Shown here: positions 16,788 through 23,908 of the stretch, piece by piece | Layout: every line of letters starts with the position of its first letter | Position numbering within the stretch: position 1 is the stretch's first letter | Assembly: GCA_028281065.1 (NCBI GenBank) | Contig: JANQKN010000020.1 | Location: 1-33,145, forward strand | Reading direction: 5' to 3' | Source: Flavobacteriaceae bacterium | GTDB lineage: Bacteria > Bacteroidota > Bacteroidia > Flavobacteriales > Flavobacteriaceae | Length of the DNA: 33,145 bases | The notes under the pieces: generated by a model | Seen by the model: the letters and a program-made list of their open reading frames with translations, nothing else | Databases searched by the model: none | Told to the model about the DNA's origin: nothing | Program-made: the position numbers and the translations under genes

Positions 16788-17619
16788 ATTTGAAGAAAAT
16801 ATCAGGGAAAAATTGCAGGAGCGGGAACTTCAGCCAAAAGAAGGTGCTTGGGAAAAACTGGAAGCACAATTGGGTGAAACCTCAGAAAAAAAGAAACCCT
16901 CCTATTTCTGGATGGCAGTAGCAGCCAGTTTTGTAGGTGTATTATTGGTAGGAAGCTGGTTCTTCTTCAATAAAGAGGATGCGACTACAGAACTCGTAAA
17001 CGAAGACCCTATAAAAGTTGAGGAAGAAAACCTCTTTGTGGAAGAAACCAACAATACAACCCCCTTACAACAAGAAGAGCAGATCACAGTTTCGGAAGAC
17101 GATAAGGTAGTCCCTTCCCAAGAAGAAGTAGTTGTCCAAACTCCCGAAAACAATACGAAGGAAAATGCTGTAGCAGTAAACGACATTCCTAAAAAAGAGG
17201 CGGTCCTTCAGAAAAAAGACGAAGAAAAAGTTATCCCTGTCGTACCAACCAGTGACGAAGGGATTGCTGCCCAACAAGACCTGAAAAAGGAGGGGAATAT
17301 AGAAGGTACAGCAGTCGCCAAGCTGGATGAAGAGACCTTTATTCAACAAAAAGTGGACGAAGTCATTCAGGAAGTAAAGAAAATACAAGAAGAAAATAGT
17401 TCTGTAAGTGTGGCAGAGATCGATGCGCTTTTGGCCAAAGCACAACGTGACATTGCTACGAAGCGAATCCTAAACTCAGACCAACGCAAAGTAGATGCGC
17501 AAGCTTTGCTTATGGACGTGGAAATAGAACTGGAACGCAGTTTCAGGGATCGGGTATTCCAAGCTTTGGGCGAAGGATTCAATAAGGTGAAGACGGCAGT
17601 AGTGGAACGGAACAATTAA
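16774..17619 (+). CDS. Single-pass membrane protein, candidate anti-sigma factor
   Basis: A 281-residue protein overlapping the sigma factor stop by 14 nt. The cytoplasmic N-terminus (1-45) contains a helical stretch, ENIREKLQERELQPKEGAWEKLEAQL, followed by one membrane segment at about 46-65. The remaining 215 residues, outside the cytoplasm, are very acidic, rich in E, V, Q and K and low in complexity (about 70-170), then helical (about 190-275). The layout fits a membrane anti-sigma factor with its sigma-binding part in the cytoplasm; no zinc-binding HxxxCxxC motif is visible. The function is inferred from position and topology, not from a recognised domain. Confidence 0.7.
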   Translation: MAPIKFEENIREKLQERELQPKEGAWEKLEAQLGETSEKKKPSYFWMAVAASFVGVLLVGSWFFFNKEDATTELVNEDPIKVEEENLFVEETNNTTPLQQEEQITVSEDDKVVPSQEEVVVQTPENNTKENAVAVNDIPKKEAVLQKKDEEKVIPVVPTSDEGIAAQQDLKKEGNIEGTAVAKLDEETFIQQKVDEVIQEVKKIQEENSSVSVAEIDALLAKAQRDIATKRILNSDQRKVDAQALLMDVEIELERSFRDRVFQALGEGFNKVKTAVVERNN

Positions 17620-17667
17620 TTATTCATCAATCATCGCTTTTTAAAAAAGCAAATAAATCGAACAAAC

Positions 17668-18717
17668 ATGAAAATCATTACCTATTGCATCGCAATCGTG
17701 ATGTGGGTGTTGGCTATGGGCCAATGTAACGCCCAAGAAGTATACAGTTTTACCAAGTTGGAGCTCCTGGAAAAGAGTAAGGAGCAGATTGTCGAAGAGG
17801 AAAAAGATGCGCTTAAAGAAGAGGTGGAAACCATCATGCAACGACAAGAAAATGGAGAAATCACTGAGGAAGAAGCGGAGAAGTTGAAAAATGAAGCCGC
17901 AGAGCGAAGAGCCCTTAATATAGAGAACCGATTGGCCATTGTGGATAACAAGATCGCTCTTTTAGAGCGGAATGGAGAAGGAGACGATGTTTTTGAGACC
18001 GACAAGATAGAGATCAACTTTTTTGGTGAAGGACGGATTTTCGGAATAAATTATACACCGAGAAAAAGAAAATACGACCGTAGAACCACTAGCGATTTTG
18101 TATTGGCCGTTGGGTTCAATAATGTGATAACCGATGGAGAGTCTCTGGAGGACAGCGATTTTAAAGTTGCAGGCAGCCGTTTTGCCGAAATTGGATGGGC
18201 ATGGAAAACCCGTGTTTTTAAGGAGAGCAATTGGTTGCGGATTAAATACGGTTTCTCGTTTCAATTCAATGGATTAAAGCCTACCGATAACCGTTATTTT
18301 GTGGATACAGGCTCTCAGACTGAATTACAGACTTTTGAGCGTGACTTGGATAAATCGAAATTTAGGGTAGACAATTTGGTGTTCCCTGTGCATTTCGAAG
18401 TGGGGCCCTCCCGAAAAGTGGAAAGGGAAGACTACTTTAGGTACTACACACATAACAAGATTAAGTTTGGATTTGGGGGATATGCGGGCTTCCGTTTGGG
18501 AACACGTCAAAAACTGAAATTCAACGATGGGTCCGAAGACGTAAAGCAGAAACAAAAGGGGAACTTTAATACCAACAATTTCATATACGGTGTAAGTGCC
18601 TATTTGGGATGGCGCAGTACAGCCCTCTACGTAAAATACGACCTTAACACACTATTTAAGGATAATCCCATAGAGCAACGGAATGTTTCCTTAGGGCTGC
18701 GTTTCGATATGGATTGA
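17668..18717 (+). CDS. Outer-membrane beta-barrel protein with N-terminal coiled coil
   Basis: A 349-residue protein with a signal peptide cleaved after about residue 22 (NCNA-QE). Residues about 28-95 are a highly charged heptad-like helix (LELLEKSKEQIVEEEKDALKEEVE...), likely a coiled coil facing the periplasm. From about 110 on there are alternating beta strands, with aromatic ends and a terminal VSLGLRFDMD strand, typical of OmpA-like or porin-like barrels of Bacteroidota. It is 48 nt after the anti-sigma candidate, so the sigma factor, membrane protein and barrel probably form one unit, with the barrel a regulated target or sensor. No closer family identified. Confidence 0.75.
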   Translation: MKIITYCIAIVMWVLAMGQCNAQEVYSFTKLELLEKSKEQIVEEEKDALKEEVETIMQRQENGEITEEEAEKLKNEAAERRALNIENRLAIVDNKIALLERNGEGDDVFETDKIEINFFGEGRIFGINYTPRKRKYDRRTTSDFVLAVGFNNVITDGESLEDSDFKVAGSRFAEIGWAWKTRVFKESNWLRIKYGFSFQFNGLKPTDNRYFVDTGSQTELQTFERDLDKSKFRVDNLVFPVHFEVGPSRKVEREDYFRYYTHNKIKFGFGGYAGFRLGTRQKLKFNDGSEDVKQKQKGNFNTNNFIYGVSAYLGWRSTALYVKYDLNTLFKDNPIEQRNVSLGLRFDMD

Positions 18718-18761
18718 TGTTTTGCTTTAGGTTATTTTGAATTAGTCCGGTTGTTTAATCG

Positions 18762-18788
18762 AAAAGACCTCCTTGCGGGGTCTTTTTT
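18762..18788 (+). terminator. Intrinsic terminator before dnaG
   Basis: AAAAGACC (18762-18769) pairs with GGTCTTTT (18779-18786) around a 9-nt loop and continues into a T run. It ends the sigma/barrel unit. Confidence 0.75.
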
Positions 18789-18825
18789 GTGTTTGTATTT
18801 CGTATTTTGATGGACAAGAAAAAAG

Positions 18826-18833
18826 TATATTTG
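18826..18833 (+). promoter_or_regulatory. -7 element of the dnaG promoter
   Basis: TATATTTG matches TAnnTTTG. A TTG at 18807-18809 lies 16 nt upstream, a little close for the -33 element. Transcription from here would give a leader of about 25 nt to the TTG start of dnaG and would begin after the AUG-less 5' extension of the open frame. Confidence 0.65.
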
Positions 18834-18862
18834 TCCTAACGACATTTTCAAGATCTCCTAGT

Positions 18863-20827
18863 TTGATTTCACGACTCACCATAGACCAGGTTTTTGATAC
18901 TGCCCGTGTAGAGGAGGTGATAGGGGATTTTGTGCAACTCAAGAAATCGGGGAGCAATTTCAAGGGGCTCAGCCCTTTTACCGATGAACGTACGCCCAGT
19001 TTTATGGTGTCACCCGTAAAACAGATTTGGAAGGATTTTTCCAGCGGGAAAGGAGGGAATGTGGTGGCTTTTTTAATGGAGCACGAACATTTTTCCTATC
19101 CCGAAGCCATCCGATACCTAGCTAAAAAATATGGGATCGAGATCGAAGAGACCGAACAGACCGACGAGGAAAAGCAAAAAACCAGCGAACGGGAAAGTCT
19201 GTATTTGGTAAGTGAGTTTGCCAAGGATTATTTTCACAGCACACTCCTTAATAGTGAACAAGGAAAAGCCATAGGGAAAACCTATTTTAAAGAAAGGGGC
19301 TTTACCGATGAAACCATCGAAAAGTTTGCCTTGGGGTATTCCCCCAACGAATGGGATGCCTTTACGGCCCATGCCATAAAAAAAGGCTATAAACTGGAAT
19401 TCTTGGAAAAAACCGGTTTAACCATTGTAAAGGAAGAGAAGCAGTTCGATCGTTTTAAGGGCAGGGTTATGTTTCCTATCCTTAGTATGAGTGGTCGGGT
19501 GTTGGGTTTTGGTGGCCGGATCTTGACTAATGATAAGAAAGCAGCCAAATACCTTAATTCACCCGAAAGTGAAATTTACCATAAGAGTAAAATCCTCTAC
19601 GGAATATATCATGCCAAGCAAACAATTGCCAAAGAAGACAATTGCTATTTGGTAGAAGGATATACCGATGTTATCCAAATGTACCAGCGGGGGATTAAAA
19701 ATGTGGTTTCTTCTTCCGGAACGGCCCTAACCCCAGAACAGATACGCCTTATTAATCGCCTTACCAAAAACATTACGTTGCTTTTCGACGGCGACGCCGC
19801 TGGGTTACGGGCTTCATTGCGGGGTGTCGATTTAATCTTGGAGCAGGGGATGAATGTTAAGATCTGTACTTTCCCCGAAGGTGACGATCCAGATACTTTT
19901 GCCAAACAAAACAGTTTGGAAGAAGTAACCCTGTACTTGGAAGAAAACGCACAGGATTTCATCAATTTTAAAGCTTCGCTATTGGCTAAGGAAGCTGAAA
20001 ACGATCCCATAAAAAAGGCGGAGACCATTCGGGATATGGTTACCAGTATTTCCAAAATCCCCGATGCCATTAAGCAGGAAGTGTACATTAAGGAGTGCGG
20101 GCGTATTATGGATATTAGCGAAGAGGTCCTTTTTAGCACCTTGGCGCAAATGCTTGAAAAGGAGAAAAGGGACGCTTCCAAAAAGACAAAACAACAGGCC
20201 CCTCAGCCTATGGAAGTGGTTACCCAGGCCAAAGCTCCCATAGAAAAGGTAGACGTACAATACCAATTGGAGCGCAAAATCATCGAGCTGTTGCTCCTAT
20301 ATGGGCATTTGGAAGAAGATTTCGAAGACCTTATCCTGGAAGCTACCGATGATGGCTCCATTGCCTTTAAGCCCGAAATGGTAAAAGCTAAGGTGTTCGA
20401 GAAGGTGTATCTGGATTTACAGGAAGACGAGATCGAATTTGCCAACGATAGTTTTAAGGAGCTTTATTTCGATATCATCAATACCCTAAACCAGCACCAG
20501 GAAGTTAAAATGGATTCCTTTGTTAATGGGTTGCCTCCTAAATCCGCAGAGGCGGTCACCCATATTTTGATGGATGACGAAAAATACCAATTGGCTTCGT
20601 GGGATAGAAAAGAAATCTATGTAAGACTCAAGGAGTATTCGGTCCCCCAAATGGTTATGGAGACCATTCTCAACTTAAGGCGCCATTTCGTGAATATGAA
20701 AATAGACGAATTGGCCAACTCTATTGCAACCAACGAGAGTATAGATGCGTACGACGTATTACAGGATGTACAGGACTACAATACCTTACGGATGGTCCTT
20801 TCGGAAAAATTAAGAAGGGTGGTGTAA
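18863..20827 (+). CDS. dnaG: DNA primase DnaG with a zinc-ligand-free N-terminal domain
   Basis: DnaG makes the RNA primers for DNA replication. TTG 18863 is the chosen start, giving MISRLTIDQVFDTARVEEVIGDF, the usual flavobacterial N-terminus, and 654 residues; the longer open frame begins upstream of the promoter. The RNA polymerase core (about 115-330) has KGRVMFPIL and GFGGRIL. The TOPRIM part has VEGYTD and LLFDGDAAG. A C-terminal helical DnaB-interaction region follows (about 430-654). The N-terminal CHC2 zinc-finger positions are occupied by S37, T40, D58 and S61 instead of Cys/His/Cys/Cys, while the fold residues around them (FKGLSPF, TPSF, SSGKGGN) are kept. Confidence 0.97.
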   Translation: MISRLTIDQVFDTARVEEVIGDFVQLKKSGSNFKGLSPFTDERTPSFMVSPVKQIWKDFSSGKGGNVVAFLMEHEHFSYPEAIRYLAKKYGIEIEETEQTDEEKQKTSERESLYLVSEFAKDYFHSTLLNSEQGKAIGKTYFKERGFTDETIEKFALGYSPNEWDAFTAHAIKKGYKLEFLEKTGLTIVKEEKQFDRFKGRVMFPILSMSGRVLGFGGRILTNDKKAAKYLNSPESEIYHKSKILYGIYHAKQTIAKEDNCYLVEGYTDVIQMYQRGIKNVVSSSGTALTPEQIRLINRLTKNITLLFDGDAAGLRASLRGVDLILEQGMNVKICTFPEGDDPDTFAKQNSLEEVTLYLEENAQDFINFKASLLAKEAENDPIKKAETIRDMVTSISKIPDAIKQEVYIKECGRIMDISEEVLFSTLAQMLEKEKRDASKKTKQQAPQPMEVVTQAKAPIEKVDVQYQLERKIIELLLLYGHLEEDFEDLILEATDDGSIAFKPEMVKAKVFEKVYLDLQEDEIEFANDSFKELYFDIINTLNQHQEVKMDSFVNGLPPKSAEAVTHILMDDEKYQLASWDRKEIYVRLKEYSVPQMVMETILNLRRHFVNMKIDELANSIATNESIDAYDVLQDVQDYNTLRMVLSEKLRRVV

Positions 20828-20832
20828 ACTAT

Positions 20833-21465
20833 CTACCCAAACTGAAACATCCTGGACTGGTGGATAAGATCTGCTAGGTTATCCACTTTCAGTTTTTTCA
20901 ACAGGCGTGTTTTGTAGGTGCTTACCGTTTTTTCGTTAATGTTAAGGGCATTGGCAATGTCCTTGTTTCTTTTTCCACTAGAGAGAAGGTTCAATACTTC
21001 GATCTCACGGGAAGAAAGCTTTTTGTAACGGCTTATGGCACTGGCTTCCCCAACATTTCTACTGGTAAAGGTAGAAGTTAGTTCTTCGTTCAAGAAGATG
21101 CCCCCTTTGGCTATTTGTTTCAGTGCTTTCAAAAACACTTTTGTAGAAGCGGTTTTGGGAACATAACCTGCAGCTCCTGATTTTATGGAACGCAAGGCAT
21201 ATATTTCTTCTGGATGGGTTGAGTAAATAAGTACGCGGGTCTCAGGGAATTCGGTCTTGATGTTTCTAAGTGCATTAATGCCATTAATTTGTGGCATGTC
21301 AATCTCCATAATCAAGATATCGGGCTGCAATTCGGTCAGGTTTTTAAACAACTCGTCTCCATTGTTGGCTTTTCCTACAATAGTATAGTTGTCATTTTTC
21401 TTAACCATACAGGCTATTCCCTTTCGGGTCACCGGGTGATGATCTGCAATAACGATTCTTTTCAT
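20833..21465 (-). CDS. LuxR/NarL-family response regulator with Glu at the phospho-acceptor site
   Basis: A 210-residue protein: receiver domain (1-120) and LuxR-type helix-turn-helix (about 145-208, KLSSREIEVLNLLSSGKRNKDIA...NINEKTVSTYKTRLLKKL). In the receiver, acidic D8, the Ser/Thr in IYSTHPEE and K104 in GYVPKTAS are kept. The usual phospho-acceptor Asp of the pattern LLDxxMP is E54 here (IMEIDMPQING). Glu there can mimic phosphorylation, so the protein may be constitutively active or regulated otherwise. No histidine kinase lies nearby. It is convergent with dnaG (5 nt between stops, no terminator). Target genes unknown. Confidence 0.92.
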   Translation of the reverse strand: MKRIVIADHHPVTRKGIACMVKKNDNYTIVGKANNGDELFKNLTELQPDILIMEIDMPQINGINALRNIKTEFPETRVLIYSTHPEEIYALRSIKSGAAGYVPKTASTKVFLKALKQIAKGGIFLNEELTSTFTSRNVGEASAISRYKKLSSREIEVLNLLSSGKRNKDIANALNINEKTVSTYKTRLLKKLKVDNLADLIHQSRMFQFG

Positions 21466-21623
21466 TTTCTGGTCCGTTTTTTACGTTTAACTAAAAACGG
21501 GGATATGGTTTTATTGTGTGAGGTTATTTGTAATATTTCTACTACAAATTCAAAACTATGAAAAGAAACTAGCCTTGGGGTGATTTTTCGTTCAAATTCA
21601 AGAAAAATCGTTAAAAGCAAAAA

Positions 21624-22409
21624 TTATTTGAATTCTCGAGGGATTTCACAAACGGGTATGGGGTTCATTTTGTGTTGGTTGATGCGGTTTAACCGTAGGT
21701 AAATTTCGTATACCTCCTTTTCACGCCCATTAAAGTCGGAAGGTTCTTTACCTGCATCCTGCATATGCATAGCCCATTCCAGCTCGTCATAACTGGCTCC
21801 TATCTGATCTTCATCGCTTCTGCTATCGCCAAAAAGGCCATCGGTTGGTACCGCATTTAGGATGGATTCTGGAACTTTTATGAATCGTCCTATTTCGTAC
21901 ACTTCACTTTTCATAAGATCGGCAATTGGGCTTAAATCTACCCCTCCATCACCGTATTTGGTAAAGAAGCCAACCCCAAAATCCTCTACTTTATTTCCCG
22001 TGCCAGCTACCAAGTAACGGTGCAATCCCGCAAAATAATACAAGGTTGTCATACGTAGTCGTGCACGTGTGTTGGCAAGGCTTAATTCTTCAGTTTCCAA
22101 GGAGGTATCTGGGACCTGTACCTTAAATCCTTCGAATACAGGCGTAAGATCGACCCGTGCATCACTTACATTATCGAAACGTTCCTTTAATTTGGCAATG
22201 TGTTCCTGTGCGCGCCCTACTTGGGATGCAGCTTGATGAATAGGCATTTCGACACACAGGGTTTGTAAGCCTGTCATGGCGCATAGGGTAGAAGTCACCC
22301 CAGAGTCGATACCACCACTTACCCCAACCACAAATCCATTCATGTTCGCATTAAGGGCATAATCTTTCAGCCAAGAGACAATATATTGAGTAACTTTTTC
22401 AGTATGCAT
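21624..22409 (-). CDS. nadE: NH3-dependent NAD+ synthetase
   Basis: NadE adenylates nicotinate adenine dinucleotide and amidates it to NAD+. ATG 22409 (MHTEKVTQYIVSWLKDY) gives 261 residues, the length of ammonia-dependent enzymes; no glutaminase domain is present. The upstream 14 codons of open frame contain the promoter and are not coding. The PP-loop SGGIDSG is near residues 31-37. Further motifs are NTRARLRMTTLYYFA, GTGNKVEDFGVGFFTKYGDGGVD (NAD-substrate and ATP binding) and LPTDGLFGD-like VPTDGLFGDSRSDEDQIG. The gene is divergent from gldB; 158 nt separate it from the response regulator. Confidence 0.97.
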   Translation of the reverse strand: MHTEKVTQYIVSWLKDYALNANMNGFVVGVSGGIDSGVTSTLCAMTGLQTLCVEMPIHQAASQVGRAQEHIAKLKERFDNVSDARVDLTPVFEGFKVQVPDTSLETEELSLANTRARLRMTTLYYFAGLHRYLVAGTGNKVEDFGVGFFTKYGDGGVDLSPIADLMKSEVYEIGRFIKVPESILNAVPTDGLFGDSRSDEDQIGASYDELEWAMHMQDAGKEPSDFNGREKEVYEIYLRLNRINQHKMNPIPVCEIPREFK

Positions 22410-22437
22410 TTTGTAAGGGTTTAATAATGAATAGTGA

Positions 22438-22445
22438 TACCTTTG
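22438..22445 (+). promoter_or_regulatory. -7 element of the gldBC promoter
   Basis: TACCTTTG matches TAnnTTTG; a TTG at 22411-22413 is 24 nt upstream. Transcription would start near 22450, giving a leader of about 65 nt to the gldB ATG. Confidence 0.55.
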
Positions 22446-22450
22446 CAGCA

Positions 22451-22458
22451 CAAAAATA
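22451..22458 (-). promoter_or_regulatory. -7 element of the nadE promoter
   Basis: On the minus strand the sequence reads TATTTTTG, matching TAnnTTTG, 41 nt before the nadE ATG. A TTG on the same strand (CAA at 22484-22486) is 25 nt upstream. It lies only 5 nt from the opposing gldBC -7 element. Confidence 0.55.
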
Positions 22459-22516
22459 CAGGAAAAGCAAAATTAATAAAAGACAAGACCGTTACAATCT
22501 TGTAAAATTCACATAC

Positions 22517-23476
22517 ATGAAGAAATATCTTTTCGGTGTCATTATTTTGTTGGTAGTAATAGCGTGCAATTCCAAATCGGATACCGAGAAGGAAATCGCA
22601 GAAATCCCTGTCGATATCGAACTCGTTCGGTTCGATAAGGTTTTTGGACAAGCCACCCTGGCCGATCTCCCTAACTTAAAGCGAACATACCCCCAGTTCT
22701 TCCCCAAGCAGTTTCACGATAGTATTTGGGAAGGACGCTTAACTGATACCCTGCAACGGCAGCTAAACGAAGCTGTTGTGGAGGTTTTCCCCAAGGAAGG
22801 GGAGTTGGAGGATGGGTTAACGGATTTGTTTAAGCACATTCGTTATTATTATCCCAACTTCTTTGTGCCCAAGGTGTATACCATTACTTCGGATGTTGAT
22901 TATAGAACCAAAGTTATTGCCCAGGACAGTTTGCTGGTTATAGAGCTGGACACCTATTTGGGGGCAGATCATCCTTTTTATGAAAGGATTCCCTTATATA
23001 TAGTTAAGAACATGACGCCCGACGCCATCCTTTCCGATGTAGCTACGGCCTATTCAAAAAGATACATTTCTGTACCCAGGCAACGTTCGTTCTTGGCACA
23101 GATGCTTTATTTTGGTAAAGAACTTTACTTAAAAGACCTATGGCTTCCTTCTTTGGAAGATGCAGAAAAAATTGGCTATACCGAAGAAGAATATGCCTGG
23201 TCTCAAGCCAATGAAGAAGAGATTTGGCGGTATTTTGTAGAGAACGAACTGTTGTACAGTACCGATGCCAAATTACCATCGCGCTTTATTAGCCCTGCTC
23301 CATTTTCAAAATTCAACCTAGAATTAGACAACGAATCCCCAGGGATGATTGGTCGTTATATTGGATGGCAGATCGTAAAGTCTTTTATGGAAAATAACGA
23401 TATTTCCTTACAGGAATTGATGCTCATGGAGCCCGAAGAACTATTCAGAAAATCTAAATACAAGCCAAAAAGATGA
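22517..23476 (+). CDS. gldB: Gliding motility lipoprotein GldB
   Basis: GldB is a lipoprotein required for gliding of flavobacteria (gldB mutants of F. johnsoniae do not glide). ATG 22517 starts a lipoprotein signal peptide MKKYLFGVIILLVVIAC with the lipid-modified C17; the open frame upstream to 22427 spans the promoter. The product is 319 residues. Family traits include VDIELVRFDKVF near the N-terminus, FFKKYPNFFVPKVYT-like YYPNFFVPKVYTITSDVDY, LDTYLGADHPFYE.IPLYIVKNMTP and the late PSRFISPAPFSKFN. It overlaps gldC by 4 nt (ATGA), so the pair is coupled. The biochemical role is unknown; it is linked to T9SS/gliding machinery function. Confidence 0.94.
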   Translation: MKKYLFGVIILLVVIACNSKSDTEKEIAEIPVDIELVRFDKVFGQATLADLPNLKRTYPQFFPKQFHDSIWEGRLTDTLQRQLNEAVVEVFPKEGELEDGLTDLFKHIRYYYPNFFVPKVYTITSDVDYRTKVIAQDSLLVIELDTYLGADHPFYERIPLYIVKNMTPDAILSDVATAYSKRYISVPRQRSFLAQMLYFGKELYLKDLWLPSLEDAEKIGYTEEEYAWSQANEEEIWRYFVENELLYSTDAKLPSRFISPAPFSKFNLELDNESPGMIGRYIGWQIVKSFMENNDISLQELMLMEPEELFRKSKYKPKR

Positions 23477-23808
23477 GTGCACATACCTCAGAGATAAAAA
23501 TAGACGTAACCGTAGACGAAAACAAGATCCCGGAAAAACTACAATGGTCTGCACCCGATGGAGGTGTGCAAAAAGAAGAGTCCAAAGCCATTTTACTTTC
23601 GGTTTGGGATCACAATGCAAAAGAAGCTTTGCGTATCGACCTTTGGACAAAAGACATGCCTTTGGACGAAATGAAGATATTCTTCCACCAAACCCTTACC
23701 GCTATGGCAGATACTTTTCAGCGGGCCACCAGCGATGAGAAGATGAGTGATACCATGCGCGACTTTTGCGATTACTTTGCTGAAAAACTGGAGCTTACAA
23801 AAAAATAA
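23473..23808 (+). CDS. gldC: Gliding motility protein GldC
   Basis: A 111-residue soluble protein without a signal peptide. The order gldB-gldC, the size and the core EIKIDVTVDENKIPEKLQWSAPDGGVQ...KAILLSVWDHNAKEALRIDLWTKDMPLDEMKIFFHQTL...DTMRDFCDYFAEKLE match the GldC family, which improves gliding in F. johnsoniae and is probably cytoplasmic. The start ATG overlaps the gldB stop (ATGA). An inverted repeat 28 nt after the stop may be the terminator. Confidence 0.94.
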   Translation: MSAHTSEIKIDVTVDENKIPEKLQWSAPDGGVQKEESKAILLSVWDHNAKEALRIDLWTKDMPLDEMKIFFHQTLTAMADTFQRATSDEKMSDTMRDFCDYFAEKLELTKK

Positions 23809-23836
23809 CCTGTTAAATATTTACTAAGAATCTGGT

Positions 23837-23866
23837 AATGTAAGCCAGCTTACATTTCTCTTTTTT
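23837..23866 (+). terminator. Probable gldBC terminator (perfect palindrome plus T run)
   Basis: AATGTAAGC (23837-23845) and GCTTACATT (23848-23856) are perfectly complementary with 2 nt between them, so in RNA the stem is 8 bp with a CCAG loop. TCTCTTTTTT follows. Its position between gldC and the next promoter suits a terminator. Because it also covers the -33 region of the next gene, an operator is the alternative. Confidence 0.5.
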
Positions 23867-23875
23867 GTTGACAAA

Positions 23876-23883
23876 TACTTTTG
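23876..23883 (+). promoter_or_regulatory. -7 element for the T9SS-tail gene at 23909
   Basis: TACTTTTG matches TAnnTTTG, 25 nt before the ATG. The -33 region (about 23850-23856) has no TTG but falls in the 3' arm of the palindrome at 23837-23856. Confidence 0.55.
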
Positions 23884-23908
23884 GGGTATTAAATCAAAAA
23901 AAAGAAAA

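Noticed and set aside
17636-17650. GCTTTTTAAAAAAGC palindrome between the anti-sigma candidate and the barrel gene
   Set aside because: Almost all A-T pairs with essentially no loop and no T run after it; unlikely to be a terminator inside a probable operon.
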